Below, piece after piece: positions 8,644-15,865 of a DNA stretch of 43,121 bases. The notes under the pieces are model-generated. The model was not told where the DNA came from, searched no databases, and saw only the letters and a list, made by a program, of their open reading frames with translations. The position numbers were made by a program, and so were the translations under genes. Positions within the stretch are counted from its first letter, which is position 1, and every line of letters starts with the position of its first letter. Origin of the DNA: Sphingomonas sp. (GTDB lineage Bacteria > Pseudomonadota > Alphaproteobacteria > Sphingomonadales > Sphingomonadaceae); the NCBI RefSeq assembly GCF_013816785.1, contig NZ_JACDDV010000011.1, positions 1 through 43,121 of the forward strand. The letters run 5' to 3'.

Positions 8644-9031
8644 CGCGCCCTGCCTCGACGTCCGCGAGCTCGAGCGCGAATGGCGCGACGCGCTGATCGC
8701 CAAGGATGAGGTGACGCTGCGCCGTCTGATCCACCCCCTGTTCAAGCTGGTCGGCATCCGTTCGACCGGGTCGGTGACGGTCGATCTCGAGCAATGGATC
8801 CAGGCCTTGAAGCGGATGGACATCGCCAACCTAGAGGTTCGAGTCAGCGATTGCGTCGCGCTTGACGACACGCTGGTCGCGACCGTCGATGCCCAGTGGA
8901 AGGTGCGCTATCTCGGCCAGCTGATCGACGAGCGGGTGCTGCTGACCGATGTCTGGGTCCGCGTCGGCGCCAGCTGGCAGGTGGTGCGCCGCCACTCCTC
9001 GCCGGTGCCACCTGGGTGCAAACTCACCTGA
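8633..9031 (+). CDS. NTF2-like fold protein (DUF4440/SnoaL type)
   Basis: A 132-residue protein with the alternating helix and strand pattern of the NTF2-like superfamily: an N-terminal helix (LEREWRDALIAKDEVTLRRL), then strands ending in DVWVRVGASWQVVRRHSS. The GTG start at 8633 lies inside the end of the preceding ATPase gene (11-base overlap) and has GGAGG eight bases upstream, so the two are co-transcribed. The fold serves both enzymes and ligand-binding proteins. No catalytic residues can be assigned, so the function is open. Confidence 0.75.
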   Translation: MAVDAPCLDVRELEREWRDALIAKDEVTLRRLIHPLFKLVGIRSTGSVTVDLEQWIQALKRMDIANLEVRVSDCVALDDTLVATVDAQWKVRYLGQLIDERVLLTDVWVRVGASWQVVRRHSSPVPPGCKLT

Positions 9032-9099
9032 CCCATTGATTTTCACCGCAAACAGTCCATCATCCCGGCCGTCAATATGTCCGTTGGAGAGGTACGGAG

Positions 9100-9417
9100 A
9101 TGTTTACGCTGTTGTTGGCGATCGCGATGGCGGCGCCCAATCCATCGTCGATTGTCGCGCCGCGCCGGGCCTTCGCCACGTGCCTCAAGACGTTCGAGAC
9201 CATGAGCCGGCAGGGAAAAATCGACGCCGCGGCCTATAGCGCCGCGGTCAAGTCGGCCTGCCCGTCCGAAGCGGCGGCACTGATGAACGCGCTGGTCGCA
9301 TTCGACGTGGCGATGGGCAACAAGCGCTCGTCGGCGACCGCCAACGCGGCGCGCGACGTCGACGATTACCGGCTGACGAGTGAGGAGCGCTACCGCGACC
9401 TCGTCGGCCATCCCTGA
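9100..9417 (+). CDS. small exported protein of unknown function
   Basis: A 105-residue protein. The first dozen residues (MFTLLLAIAMAA) form a short hydrophobic stretch that could be a signal peptide, though it lacks a basic N-region. Two cysteines (ATCLKTF and SACPSEA) could form a disulfide. The rest is predicted helical and Ala-rich. A GGAG stretch sits just before the ATG. It has its own gap on both sides (68 and 44 bases). I do not recognise a domain; it looks like the small conserved hypotheticals common in sphingomonads. Confidence 0.6.
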   Translation: MFTLLLAIAMAAPNPSSIVAPRRAFATCLKTFETMSRQGKIDAAAYSAAVKSACPSEAAALMNALVAFDVAMGNKRSSATANAARDVDDYRLTSEERYRDLVGHP

Positions 9418-9461
9418 AACGGCTCGTTGAGGTGACGGGTCGCCGAGGCTAGGCTCGCGTC

Positions 9462-10652
9462 ATGCCCGCCGATCTCACCACCTTCGCCGATGCCGCCGAG
9501 TCGCAACGCGACGACCTCATCAAACTTCGCCGCGCGATTCATGCCGAGCCGGAGCTGGGCCTCGACTGCCCGACGACGCGCGACAAGCTTGAGACTGCGC
9601 TCGCCGGCCTGCCTCTCACCCTCCGCCGGAGCGCGCGATGCAGTGGCTTCGTCGCGGTTCTGGAAGGGGCAACCAAGGGTCGTACGGCCCTCCTGCGCGG
9701 CGACATGGACGCGTTGCCCATCCACGAGGCGACCGGGCTCGATTTCGCGAGCCGGACGGCGGGGTTGATGCACGCTTGCGGCCATGACAGCCATTCGGCC
9801 ATGCTGGTCAGCGCGGCACGCATATTATCGGCGCGGCGCGACCAATTGTCGGGACGCGTCTTGTTCATGTTTCAGCCGGGGGAGGAGGGGCACCACGGCG
9901 CGCGCACCATGCTCGAGGAAGGCTTGCTCGGCGATCCGCTCCCCGATGGCGCCTTCGCGCTCCACATCTGGCCGACGCTGGCCCACGGAACCATCGCCTG
10001 CCGCGCCGGGACGATGCTGGCCTCGACCGATACGCTTATCGCCCGCATCGTCGGCAAGGGCGGCCACGCGGCAATGCCCCACGATGCGATCGACCCGGTT
10101 CCGGTCGCCGCCGAAGTGGTGCTGGCTCTCCAGACCGAGGTCGCGCGACGCACCCCCGTGACCGACCCGATCGTCCTGTCGATCACCAAAATCGCCGCCG
10201 GCACCACCCACAACGTCCTGCCCGACTCGGTCGACCTGCTCGGCACGCTGCGCACGCTGTCGCCCGAGGCTCGCGCACGCGGCCGCGCCGCGTTCGAGCG
10301 GATCTGCACTCATGTCGCTGCCGCACACGGCTGCACCGCCGAAGTCGCCATCGAGCAGGGCTATCCGCCGACTGTCAACGATCCGCGCGCGGTCGCGTTG
10401 ATCCGTGAGTTGGCGGGCGACGCCTTTTGGGAGCCGCCCGCATCCAATATGGGCGGCGAGGATTTCGCCTATGTGCTCGAGCGCGTTCCGGGCGCGATGG
10501 CTTTCCTTGGCGTCGGGCCGGCGGGGGAGGAGGCCAAAGGCCGAGCGCCGCTCCACAATCCGGGGATGATGATCGACGAGGCAGCGTTGCCGATCGGGGT
10601 CGCGCTTCACTGCGCCTTCGCGACGCGCCTCCTGGCCGAGGGGTGGAGCTGA
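9462..10652 (+). CDS. M20-family amidohydrolase (N-acyl amino acid / hippurate hydrolase type)
   Basis: A 396-residue zinc-dependent amidohydrolase. Metal and catalytic motifs are RGDMDALP (79-86), HACGHDSHSAM (104-114) and the catalytic EE pair at 141-142, followed by the dimerisation domain (about 190-300) and the C-terminal MGGEDFAYVLERVPGAM motif typical of the M20D subfamily (AbgB/HipO/ILL-like). These enzymes remove acyl groups from amino acids or peptides. No strong signal peptide is seen, so it is likely cytosolic. The OPT peptide transporter gene that follows would fit scavenging of peptides or acylated amino acids, but that link is inference. The exact substrate cannot be read. Confidence 0.92.
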   Translation: MPADLTTFADAAESQRDDLIKLRRAIHAEPELGLDCPTTRDKLETALAGLPLTLRRSARCSGFVAVLEGATKGRTALLRGDMDALPIHEATGLDFASRTAGLMHACGHDSHSAMLVSAARILSARRDQLSGRVLFMFQPGEEGHHGARTMLEEGLLGDPLPDGAFALHIWPTLAHGTIACRAGTMLASTDTLIARIVGKGGHAAMPHDAIDPVPVAAEVVLALQTEVARRTPVTDPIVLSITKIAAGTTHNVLPDSVDLLGTLRTLSPEARARGRAAFERICTHVAAAHGCTAEVAIEQGYPPTVNDPRAVALIRELAGDAFWEPPASNMGGEDFAYVLERVPGAMAFLGVGPAGEEAKGRAPLHNPGMMIDEAALPIGVALHCAFATRLLAEGWS

Positions 10653-10729
10653 TTTTGCTGTCCTACACAGCGAATTTATGATTGATTTTGGCTCTGATCC
10701 GGCTGGGAGCGTCGAGAATCGTCGCTCAT

Positions 10730-10747
10730 CATCAACTTCATCAACTT
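10730..10747 (+). repeat. 18-base motif shared with 26539-26556, copy 1
   Basis: CATCAACTTCATCAACTT, itself a near-tandem of CATCAACTT, lies 19 bases upstream of the OPT transporter start. The identical 18 bases recur between mrr and rplQ. Function unknown; a leader or operator role is conceivable. Confidence 0.5.
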
Positions 10748-10765
10748 TCCCTTGGGAATTCTCCT

Positions 10766-12739
10766 ATGGCTTCGACCCCGATCCCCGCTCCCAGCCTTAA
10801 AGAGCTCACGCTTCGCGGCGTGATCCTCGGCGCGTTGATCACCGCCCTGTTCACCGCCGCCAATGTCTATCTCGGATTGAAGCTGGGCCTCACATTCGCG
10901 ACCTCGATCCCAGCGGCGGTGATCTCGATGGCGGTGCTCAAATTTTTTAACGACGCGACTATCCAGGAAAATAATATCGTCCAGACCATCGCCTCCGCGG
11001 CGGGGACGTTGAGCGCGATCATCTTCGTACTGCCCGGGCTCATCATGATCGGCTGGTGGACTGGGTTTCCCTTCTGGCTCTCGGCCGCAACGATTGCGCT
11101 CGGCGGCATCCTGGGCGTGATGTACTCGGTGCCGCTCCGCCGCGCGCTCGTCACCGGATCGGACCTCCCCTATCCCGAAGGCGTCGCCGCGGCCGAAGTG
11201 TTGAAAGTCGGCGCCGGCGTCGGCGGGGCAGAGGAGAATAGGCGCGGCCTCGCCGCCATCGTCCTGAGCTCGCTCGTCTCGGCTGCCTTTGCGCTTCTCG
11301 CCCAGACCAAGATTGCGGTCGCCGATGCGGCCCGAAGCTTCGGCTTCGGCTCCGGCGCGACAACTGTCTCGACCAGCCTGTCGATGGCCCTGATCGGGGT
11401 GGGCCACCTCGTCGGCATGGCCGTCGGCATCGCCATGCTGGTCGGCCTGATCATTAGCTGGTTCGTGCTTGTCCCGTGGCAGACCGGCCTCGCCGGAATC
11501 ACCGCCGGGGCCGACCTCGACACATTGGTCGGCACGGTGTTCCGCGAGAAAGTGCGCTTCATCGGCGCCGGCACGATCGGCGTCGCCGCGATCTGGACAT
11601 TGCTCCGCATCCTCGGCCCGATCGTCAAGGGCGTCACCTCGGCCATCGCCGCCAGCCGGGCGCGATCGGTCGGCGGGCAGGACAGCCTTCCCCTGACCGA
11701 GCGCGACCTGCCGATCGGTATCGTCGGCGGGACCATCCTGTTCTCACTCATCCCGATCGGCCTGTTGCTCCACGCCTTCGCAAGCACGAACCCAATCGCC
11801 GCGGCGCCGGGGCTGACGATCGGCCTCAGCCTGCTCTACATCCTGTTCGCCGGTGCGGTGATCGCCGCCATCACCGGTTATATGGCGGGCCTGATCGGCG
11901 CGTCGAACAGCCCGGTGTCGGGCGTGGGCATTCTGACGGTGCTCGGCATTTCGCTGATCCTCGCCGCCATTTTTGGCCGCGACATCGGGGTCGACGCTTC
12001 GAAAAGTCTGGTCGCGTTCGCGCTGTTCGTCACCGCAATCATTTTCGGCGTGGCAACCATCGCCAATGACAATCTGCAGGATCTGAAGACCGGCCAGCTG
12101 GTCGGCGCTACTCCATGGCGGCAACAAGTCGCGCTGGTGCTCGGCGTGATTTTCGGATCGCTGGTTATCCCGCCGATACTGACCATTCTCAACGACGCTT
12201 TCGGCTTTCAGGGGGCGCCGGGCGCTGGCCCCAACGCGCTCGCCGCGCCGCAGGCGGCGCTGATCTCGGCGATCGCGCAAGGCGTTCTCGGCGGCAACCT
12301 TAACTGGAATTTGATCGGCCTCGGCGCCGCGATTGGAGTGATGGCCGTTGCGGTCGACGAAATTTTACGAGCCACCAAACGCGGCTGCTTGCCGCCGCTC
12401 GCGGTTGGAATGGGCATTTATTTGCCGATGGCCCTCACCCTGCTGATCCCGGTCGGCGCGGTCCTTGGTTATTTCTACAATAAAGCGGTCGAGCGGGCCC
12501 CCGATCCGCCCTTCGCCCAGCGGCTCGGCGTCCTCATGGCCACCGGGCTCATTGTCGGCGAAAGCTTGTTCGGTGTCACCTTCGCCGCCATCGTCGGCGC
12601 TACCGACAATGACACGCCGCTCGCGCTGGTCACCGACTTCCCGCTCGCGGTCCCTATTGGCCTGACCGTCTTCACCGGCTCGATCCTGTGGCTCTACGCG
12701 GCAACACGGCGCAAGGCCGCGCACGCCCTGCCGGCCTAA
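10766..12739 (+). CDS. OPT-family oligopeptide transporter
   Basis: A 657-residue integral inner-membrane protein with roughly 15 hydrophobic segments. The first helix region reads NVYLGLKLGLTFATSIP, a hallmark of bacterial OPT proteins, and SDLPYPEGVAAAEVL in the second loop is another. OPT carriers import small peptides or metal chelates using the proton gradient. ATG 10766 is chosen over the 28-residue upstream extension, which is poor and includes the ATCAACTT repeat at 10730-10747. queF starts three bases after the stop. Substrate unknown. Confidence 0.92.
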   Translation: MASTPIPAPSLKELTLRGVILGALITALFTAANVYLGLKLGLTFATSIPAAVISMAVLKFFNDATIQENNIVQTIASAAGTLSAIIFVLPGLIMIGWWTGFPFWLSAATIALGGILGVMYSVPLRRALVTGSDLPYPEGVAAAEVLKVGAGVGGAEENRRGLAAIVLSSLVSAAFALLAQTKIAVADAARSFGFGSGATTVSTSLSMALIGVGHLVGMAVGIAMLVGLIISWFVLVPWQTGLAGITAGADLDTLVGTVFREKVRFIGAGTIGVAAIWTLLRILGPIVKGVTSAIAASRARSVGGQDSLPLTERDLPIGIVGGTILFSLIPIGLLLHAFASTNPIAAAPGLTIGLSLLYILFAGAVIAAITGYMAGLIGASNSPVSGVGILTVLGISLILAAIFGRDIGVDASKSLVAFALFVTAIIFGVATIANDNLQDLKTGQLVGATPWRQQVALVLGVIFGSLVIPPILTILNDAFGFQGAPGAGPNALAAPQAALISAIAQGVLGGNLNWNLIGLGAAIGVMAVAVDEILRATKRGCLPPLAVGMGIYLPMALTLLIPVGAVLGYFYNKAVERAPDPPFAQRLGVLMATGLIVGESLFGVTFAAIVGATDNDTPLALVTDFPLAVPIGLTVFTGSILWLYAATRRKAAHALPA

Positions 12740-12742
12740 GCA

Positions 12743-13189
12743 ATGGAGACCGTGCACCTTGGCCAGTCGAGCGCGCTGCCGGCATCTCCGGACGAGGCCA
12801 TGCTCGACTTTGTGCCCAACCCGCGCGCGGCCACACTTTACCTCGTCCGCTTCGCCGCGCCCGAATTTACCTCCCTCTGTCCGGTCACTGGGCAGCCCGA
12901 CTTCGCTCACCTGGTCATCGATTACGCGCCGGGCCAGACGATCGTCGAATCCAAATCCCTGAAGCTCTACCTAGGATCGTTCCGCAACCATTGCGGCTTC
13001 CATGAGGACGTCACCGTGGGCATCGGCCAGCGCCTGTTTGAGGAAATGAAGCCCAATTGGCTGCGCATTGGCGGTTATTGGTATCCGCGCGGCGGGATCC
13101 CGATCGACGTCTTCTGGCAATCGGGCGCCCCGCCGACGGGCTTGTGGCTGCCCGACCAGGGCGTCGCGCCCTATCGTGGTCGGGGCTGA
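12743..13189 (+). CDS. queF: NADPH-dependent 7-cyano-7-deazaguanine reductase QueF
   Basis: A 148-residue type I QueF that reduces the nitrile of preQ0 to the amine of preQ1 in queuosine synthesis. Catalytic C46 and D53 are in [10 protein letters not shown], the QueF motif ESKSLKLY is at 69-76, and the HE pair is at 87-88 ([10 protein letters not shown]). It starts three bases after the OPT stop and is followed two bases after its own stop by a sulfurtransferase gene with a GTG start, so the three are likely one transcript. No preQ1 riboswitch was seen upstream, which fits an internal operon position. Confidence 0.96.
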   Translation: METVHLGQSSALPASPDEAMLDFVPNPRAATLYLVRFAAPEFTSLCPVTGQPDFAHLVIDYAPGQTIVESKSLKLYLGSFRNHCGFHEDVTVGIGQRLFEEMKPNWLRIGGYWYPRGGIPIDVFWQSGAPPTGLWLPDQGVAPYRGRG

Positions 13190-13191
13190 GC

Positions 13192-14019
13192 GTGGACGAT
13201 CTGGTTTCGACCGACTGGCTCGCGCATCATCTCGATGACCCCGACACCGCGATCGTCGATTGTTCGGTCTTCATGCCGGGCGGGCGCGATGGGCGCGCGG
13301 AATTCGAGGCCGCGCACATCCCTGGCGCGCGCTATCTCGACATCGACGCTTTGTCCGACTCGTCGCACCCAGCACCGCACATGCTGCCCCCCGCCGCCGA
13401 TTTTTCGCGAGCGATGGCGGAGCTCGGCGTCGGTCGCGACGATCGCATCATCGTCTACGACAACAGCCCGCTCAGGAGCGCGGCGCGCGGCTGGTTTATG
13501 TTGCGTCATTACGGAGCGGAACGGGTCGCCATACTCGATGGCGGGTTCGCCAAATGGCGCGGCGAGGGCCGACTCGTTGAAAGCGGCGAGGCGAGGCCGC
13601 GCAAGGCGCGCTTCGACACCCACCTCCGCTCCGACGTCATCGACAAGGCGGCGATTCTCGCTGGCACCGATCAGCCGCTGCTTGATGCGCGCGGCAAAGG
13701 CCGATTCGACGGCAGCGAGCCCGACCCTCGCCCCGGTGTCGCTGCCGGCCACATTCCGGGCGCGCGCAACCTGCCGTTTGGCGAATTATATCGCGCCGAC
13801 GGCACGCTGAAATCGGACGGCGAGTTGCGCCAGGCGTTCGCCGCGGCCAACGTCGATCCCGTCCGGCCATTCATCGCCACCTGCGGATCGGGCGTGAGCG
13901 CCGCCTCGCTGCTGTTCGCTGCGCACCGGCTCGGCGGGCGCGATGCCCGGCTTTACGACGGCAGTTGGAGTGAATGGGGCGCGGACCCGACGACGCCTAA
14001 GGAAAAAATTACAGGCTAA
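13192..14019 (+). CDS. sseA: SseA-type sulfurtransferase (3-mercaptopyruvate or thiosulfate)
   Basis: A 275-residue tandem-rhodanese protein. The N-terminal inactive domain starts at VSTDWLAHHL, and the C-terminal domain carries the active-site loop CGSGVSA with persulfide-forming C231. The CGSGV(T/S)A loop favours 3-mercaptopyruvate sulfurtransferase over rhodanese. The GTG start at 13192 sits two bases after the queF stop with GGGG upstream; the longer open frame only overlaps queF. It is convergent with the minus-strand hypothetical gene, and the ends overlap by 11 bases. Confidence 0.92.
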   Translation: MDDLVSTDWLAHHLDDPDTAIVDCSVFMPGGRDGRAEFEAAHIPGARYLDIDALSDSSHPAPHMLPPAADFSRAMAELGVGRDDRIIVYDNSPLRSAARGWFMLRHYGAERVAILDGGFAKWRGEGRLVESGEARPRKARFDTHLRSDVIDKAAILAGTDQPLLDARGKGRFDGSEPDPRPGVAAGHIPGARNLPFGELYRADGTLKSDGELRQAFAAANVDPVRPFIATCGSGVSAASLLFAAHRLGGRDARLYDGSWSEWGADPTTPKEKITG

Positions 14020-14359
14020 ACAGCTGGTCGATCGACTCGACTCCGCAGGTCAGCTCGCGCTTCAGCCGCTCGACCGCAGCCGGGTGGGCATCCTGGTCGG
14101 CGATCGCTTCAAGGCCCGCCGCGGCGCCAGCGGCAGTGCGTGCCGACCGCGCGTTGAACGAGCGCTGCCGCGCCGGCGACGCGACCGGCCAGCCGGCGGC
14201 GAGTTTGGCCTCGACCATCGTCTCGCTCGGCGGATTGCCCGCCGTTTGCTCGACGCAGGCCAGTGCCTGACGGATCGCCGACAGCCGGGCGACGGCCTCG
14301 GCATAGGGGCCAGGGACAGGGTCGTTCCGGTCGAACGAGTCGGGCATGAAATGGATCAT
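14009..14359 (-). CDS. hypothetical protein downstream of the CtrA-like regulator
   Basis: A 116-residue soluble, helix-rich protein (for example EAVARLSAIRQALACVEQTA) with no domain I recognise. It is on the same strand, 38 bases after the winged-helix gene, and its end overlaps the convergent sseA gene by 11 bases. Two starts are possible: ATG 14359 with GGCGGGG directly before it, or ATG 14347 with GGGG better placed. The codon pattern and lack of a better opposite-strand gene support it as real. The function is unknown; co-transcription suggests a link with the regulator. Confidence 0.55.
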   Translation of the reverse strand: MIHFMPDSFDRNDPVPGPYAEAVARLSAIRQALACVEQTAGNPPSETMVEAKLAAGWPVASPARQRSFNARSARTAAGAAAGLEAIADQDAHPAAVERLKRELTCGVESIDQLFSL

Positions 14360-14397
14360 CCCCGCCGTATCGCACGGCGCGGTAAACCAACCGTGAA

Positions 14398-14949
14398 TCA
14401 GGCTACCGACGAATTCTGGATATCGCGCAGAATCCAGCCGCGCTGCGGTATCGTCTCGATGAATTCCGCCCCGCCCGCCGCCGAGCGAAGCTTTTTGCGC
14501 AGTTTGGAGATGAACACGTCGATGATCTTGGGCTGCGGCTGATCGTCGGACCGGCGGTAGAGATGCTTGAGCAGCATCTGCCGGGTGACAACGTTGTTGC
14601 GGGCGAACGCCAGCAGTTCGAGCACCCGATATTCCATCTCGGTGATCCCGATCGGATGGCCGTCGATGCGGATCAGCCGCTGCACCGGATCGACCGCGAG
14701 GCGCCCGCCGCACAGGGTTGCGGGCAGGTCGCCGCCGTTGGCCTTGAGGCTCTCGAGCAAGCGCGACGCGGCTTCCTCATTATCCTCGGCCGACAGCGTG
14801 ACCGGCGAACCGAGCAACAGCTGCTGCACCTCGGCCAGTGACCGATGCGCCTCTTCGACCAGGCGCGAGCCTTCCTCGAATCGTCTCCGCGAGCGATCGA
14901 GCATCGCTTCGATCTCGACCAGTCGGGCCGATAATGTCTCCACTGCCAT
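14398..14949 (-). CDS. CtrA-like winged-helix DNA-binding protein without receiver domain
   Basis: A 183-residue protein. Residues about 1-70 are a charged helical stretch, probably a coiled coil, in place of a response-regulator receiver. Residues about 78-176 are an OmpR/PhoB-type winged helix with a stretch strongly recalling the cell-cycle master regulator CtrA: ITEMEYRVLELL, then KIIDVFISKLRKKL (141-154), then IETIPQRGWILRD. There is no phosphoacceptor aspartate domain, so activity cannot be controlled by direct phosphorelay to this protein. A GGGAGGGG ribosome site precedes the ATG. It is 17 bases after bamF on the same strand. It may bind CtrA-like sites; that is inference. Confidence 0.82.
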   Translation of the reverse strand: MAVETLSARLVEIEAMLDRSRRRFEEGSRLVEEAHRSLAEVQQLLLGSPVTLSAEDNEEAASRLLESLKANGGDLPATLCGGRLAVDPVQRLIRIDGHPIGITEMEYRVLELLAFARNNVVTRQMLLKHLYRRSDDQPQPKIIDVFISKLRKKLRSAAGGAEFIETIPQRGWILRDIQNSSVA

Positions 14950-14966
14950 GCGCCCCCTCCCGACCG

Positions 14967-15380
14967 TTAGTGCTGCGGCGTCTGGGCCGAGGCGTCTTTA
15001 CCGTCGGCCTCCGGCGCGGCGATGATCGTCTGCGTCGTCTGGCCCTTGTCGACGACGCGGGTATTGGGGTCGCCGACGGTCGAACGCACGCCCAGTGCCG
15101 AGCGGTCGCGGCCAGCGCTGTCGAGAATTGCCCTCTCGGTCGCGCTGCGCGGGGCGGGGCCGCCGAACAGCGCCTCGATCGCCTGGGTCTGCGCGTCGCT
15201 TGCCGACAGGTTCACCGTTCCGGCGACCGGGGGCGTGAGCGAATAATCGGGCGGGATGACCAGCGGCGCGTTGCGCGCGACCGCGAACTCGTCGAGCGAG
15301 GCGCGCTTCCCGCCAAGGACTCCGCAGCCGCCAAGCAGGATGGCGGGGGCAAGGAGGAAGATGGCCTTACGCATGTTCAT
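14967..15380 (-). CDS. bamF: BamF-like lipoprotein (DUF3035)
   Basis: A 137-residue lipoprotein. The N-terminal signal ends in the lipobox LLGGC with C19 as the lipidated residue, followed by the DUF3035 signature DEFAV.RNAPLVIPPDYSL. The family includes the alphaproteobacterial BamF subunit of the outer-membrane beta-barrel assembly complex described in Caulobacter. Its start overlaps the stop of lspA (ATGA at 15377-15380), which is fitting since LspA cleaves lipoprotein signals. The C-terminal half is low complexity and poorly conserved. Confidence 0.88.
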   Translation of the reverse strand: MNMRKAIFLLAPAILLGGCGVLGGKRASLDEFAVARNAPLVIPPDYSLTPPVAGTVNLSASDAQTQAIEALFGGPAPRSATERAILDSAGRDRSALGVRSTVGDPNTRVVDKGQTTQTIIAAPEADGKDASAQTPQH

Positions 15381-15865
15381 GGGTTCCTTTGAGGCGCCTT
15401 ATCCCTAATCAGGAAGGCGCGAAGCAGCAAGATCGCGACGCCGATGCTAATCGCCGCGTCGCCGACATTAAAGACCAAAAAGGGACGGAAGGCCCCGAAA
15501 TGCAGGTCGGCGAAGTCGACCACATAACCCAATCGGACGCGATCGACGATATTGCCGAGCGCGCCGCCGAGCACCAGCGACAAGGCGAGCTGGTCGCCGC
15601 GCCTGTGCTCGCGGCCGATCCAGTAAGCGACACCGACCGCGATCGCCGCGGTCATCGCGACGAGGAGCCAGCGGCCAAGCTCGCCATCAGCGTGGAGCAA
15701 GCCAAGGCTGATCCCGCGATTTTCGACCCAGGTCAGATTGAAGACCGGCAGCAACTCGATCTGCGCGCGTTGCTGCAGCTGGAGCGGACCAATGACGACC
15801 GCCTTGGTCAGTTGATCAAGCGCGAACACGGCAAGGGCGACGAGGTACGCGAGGCGCTTATCCAT
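15377..15865 (-). CDS. lspA: lipoprotein signal peptidase (signal peptidase II)
   Basis: A 162-residue inner-membrane aspartyl protease with four transmembrane segments. The conserved blocks are FALDQLTK near the N-terminus, WVENRGISLG, GNIVDRVRLGYVVDF and FNVGDAAI. The catalytic pair is D117 and D136. It removes the signal peptide from diacylated prolipoproteins such as BamF and BamB encoded in this window. It overlaps ileS by eight bases and bamF by four, in the widespread ribF-ileS-lspA order. Confidence 0.96.
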   Translation of the reverse strand: MDKRLAYLVALAVFALDQLTKAVVIGPLQLQQRAQIELLPVFNLTWVENRGISLGLLHADGELGRWLLVAMTAAIAVGVAYWIGREHRRGDQLALSLVLGGALGNIVDRVRLGYVVDFADLHFGAFRPFLVFNVGDAAISIGVAILLLRAFLIRDKAPQRNP

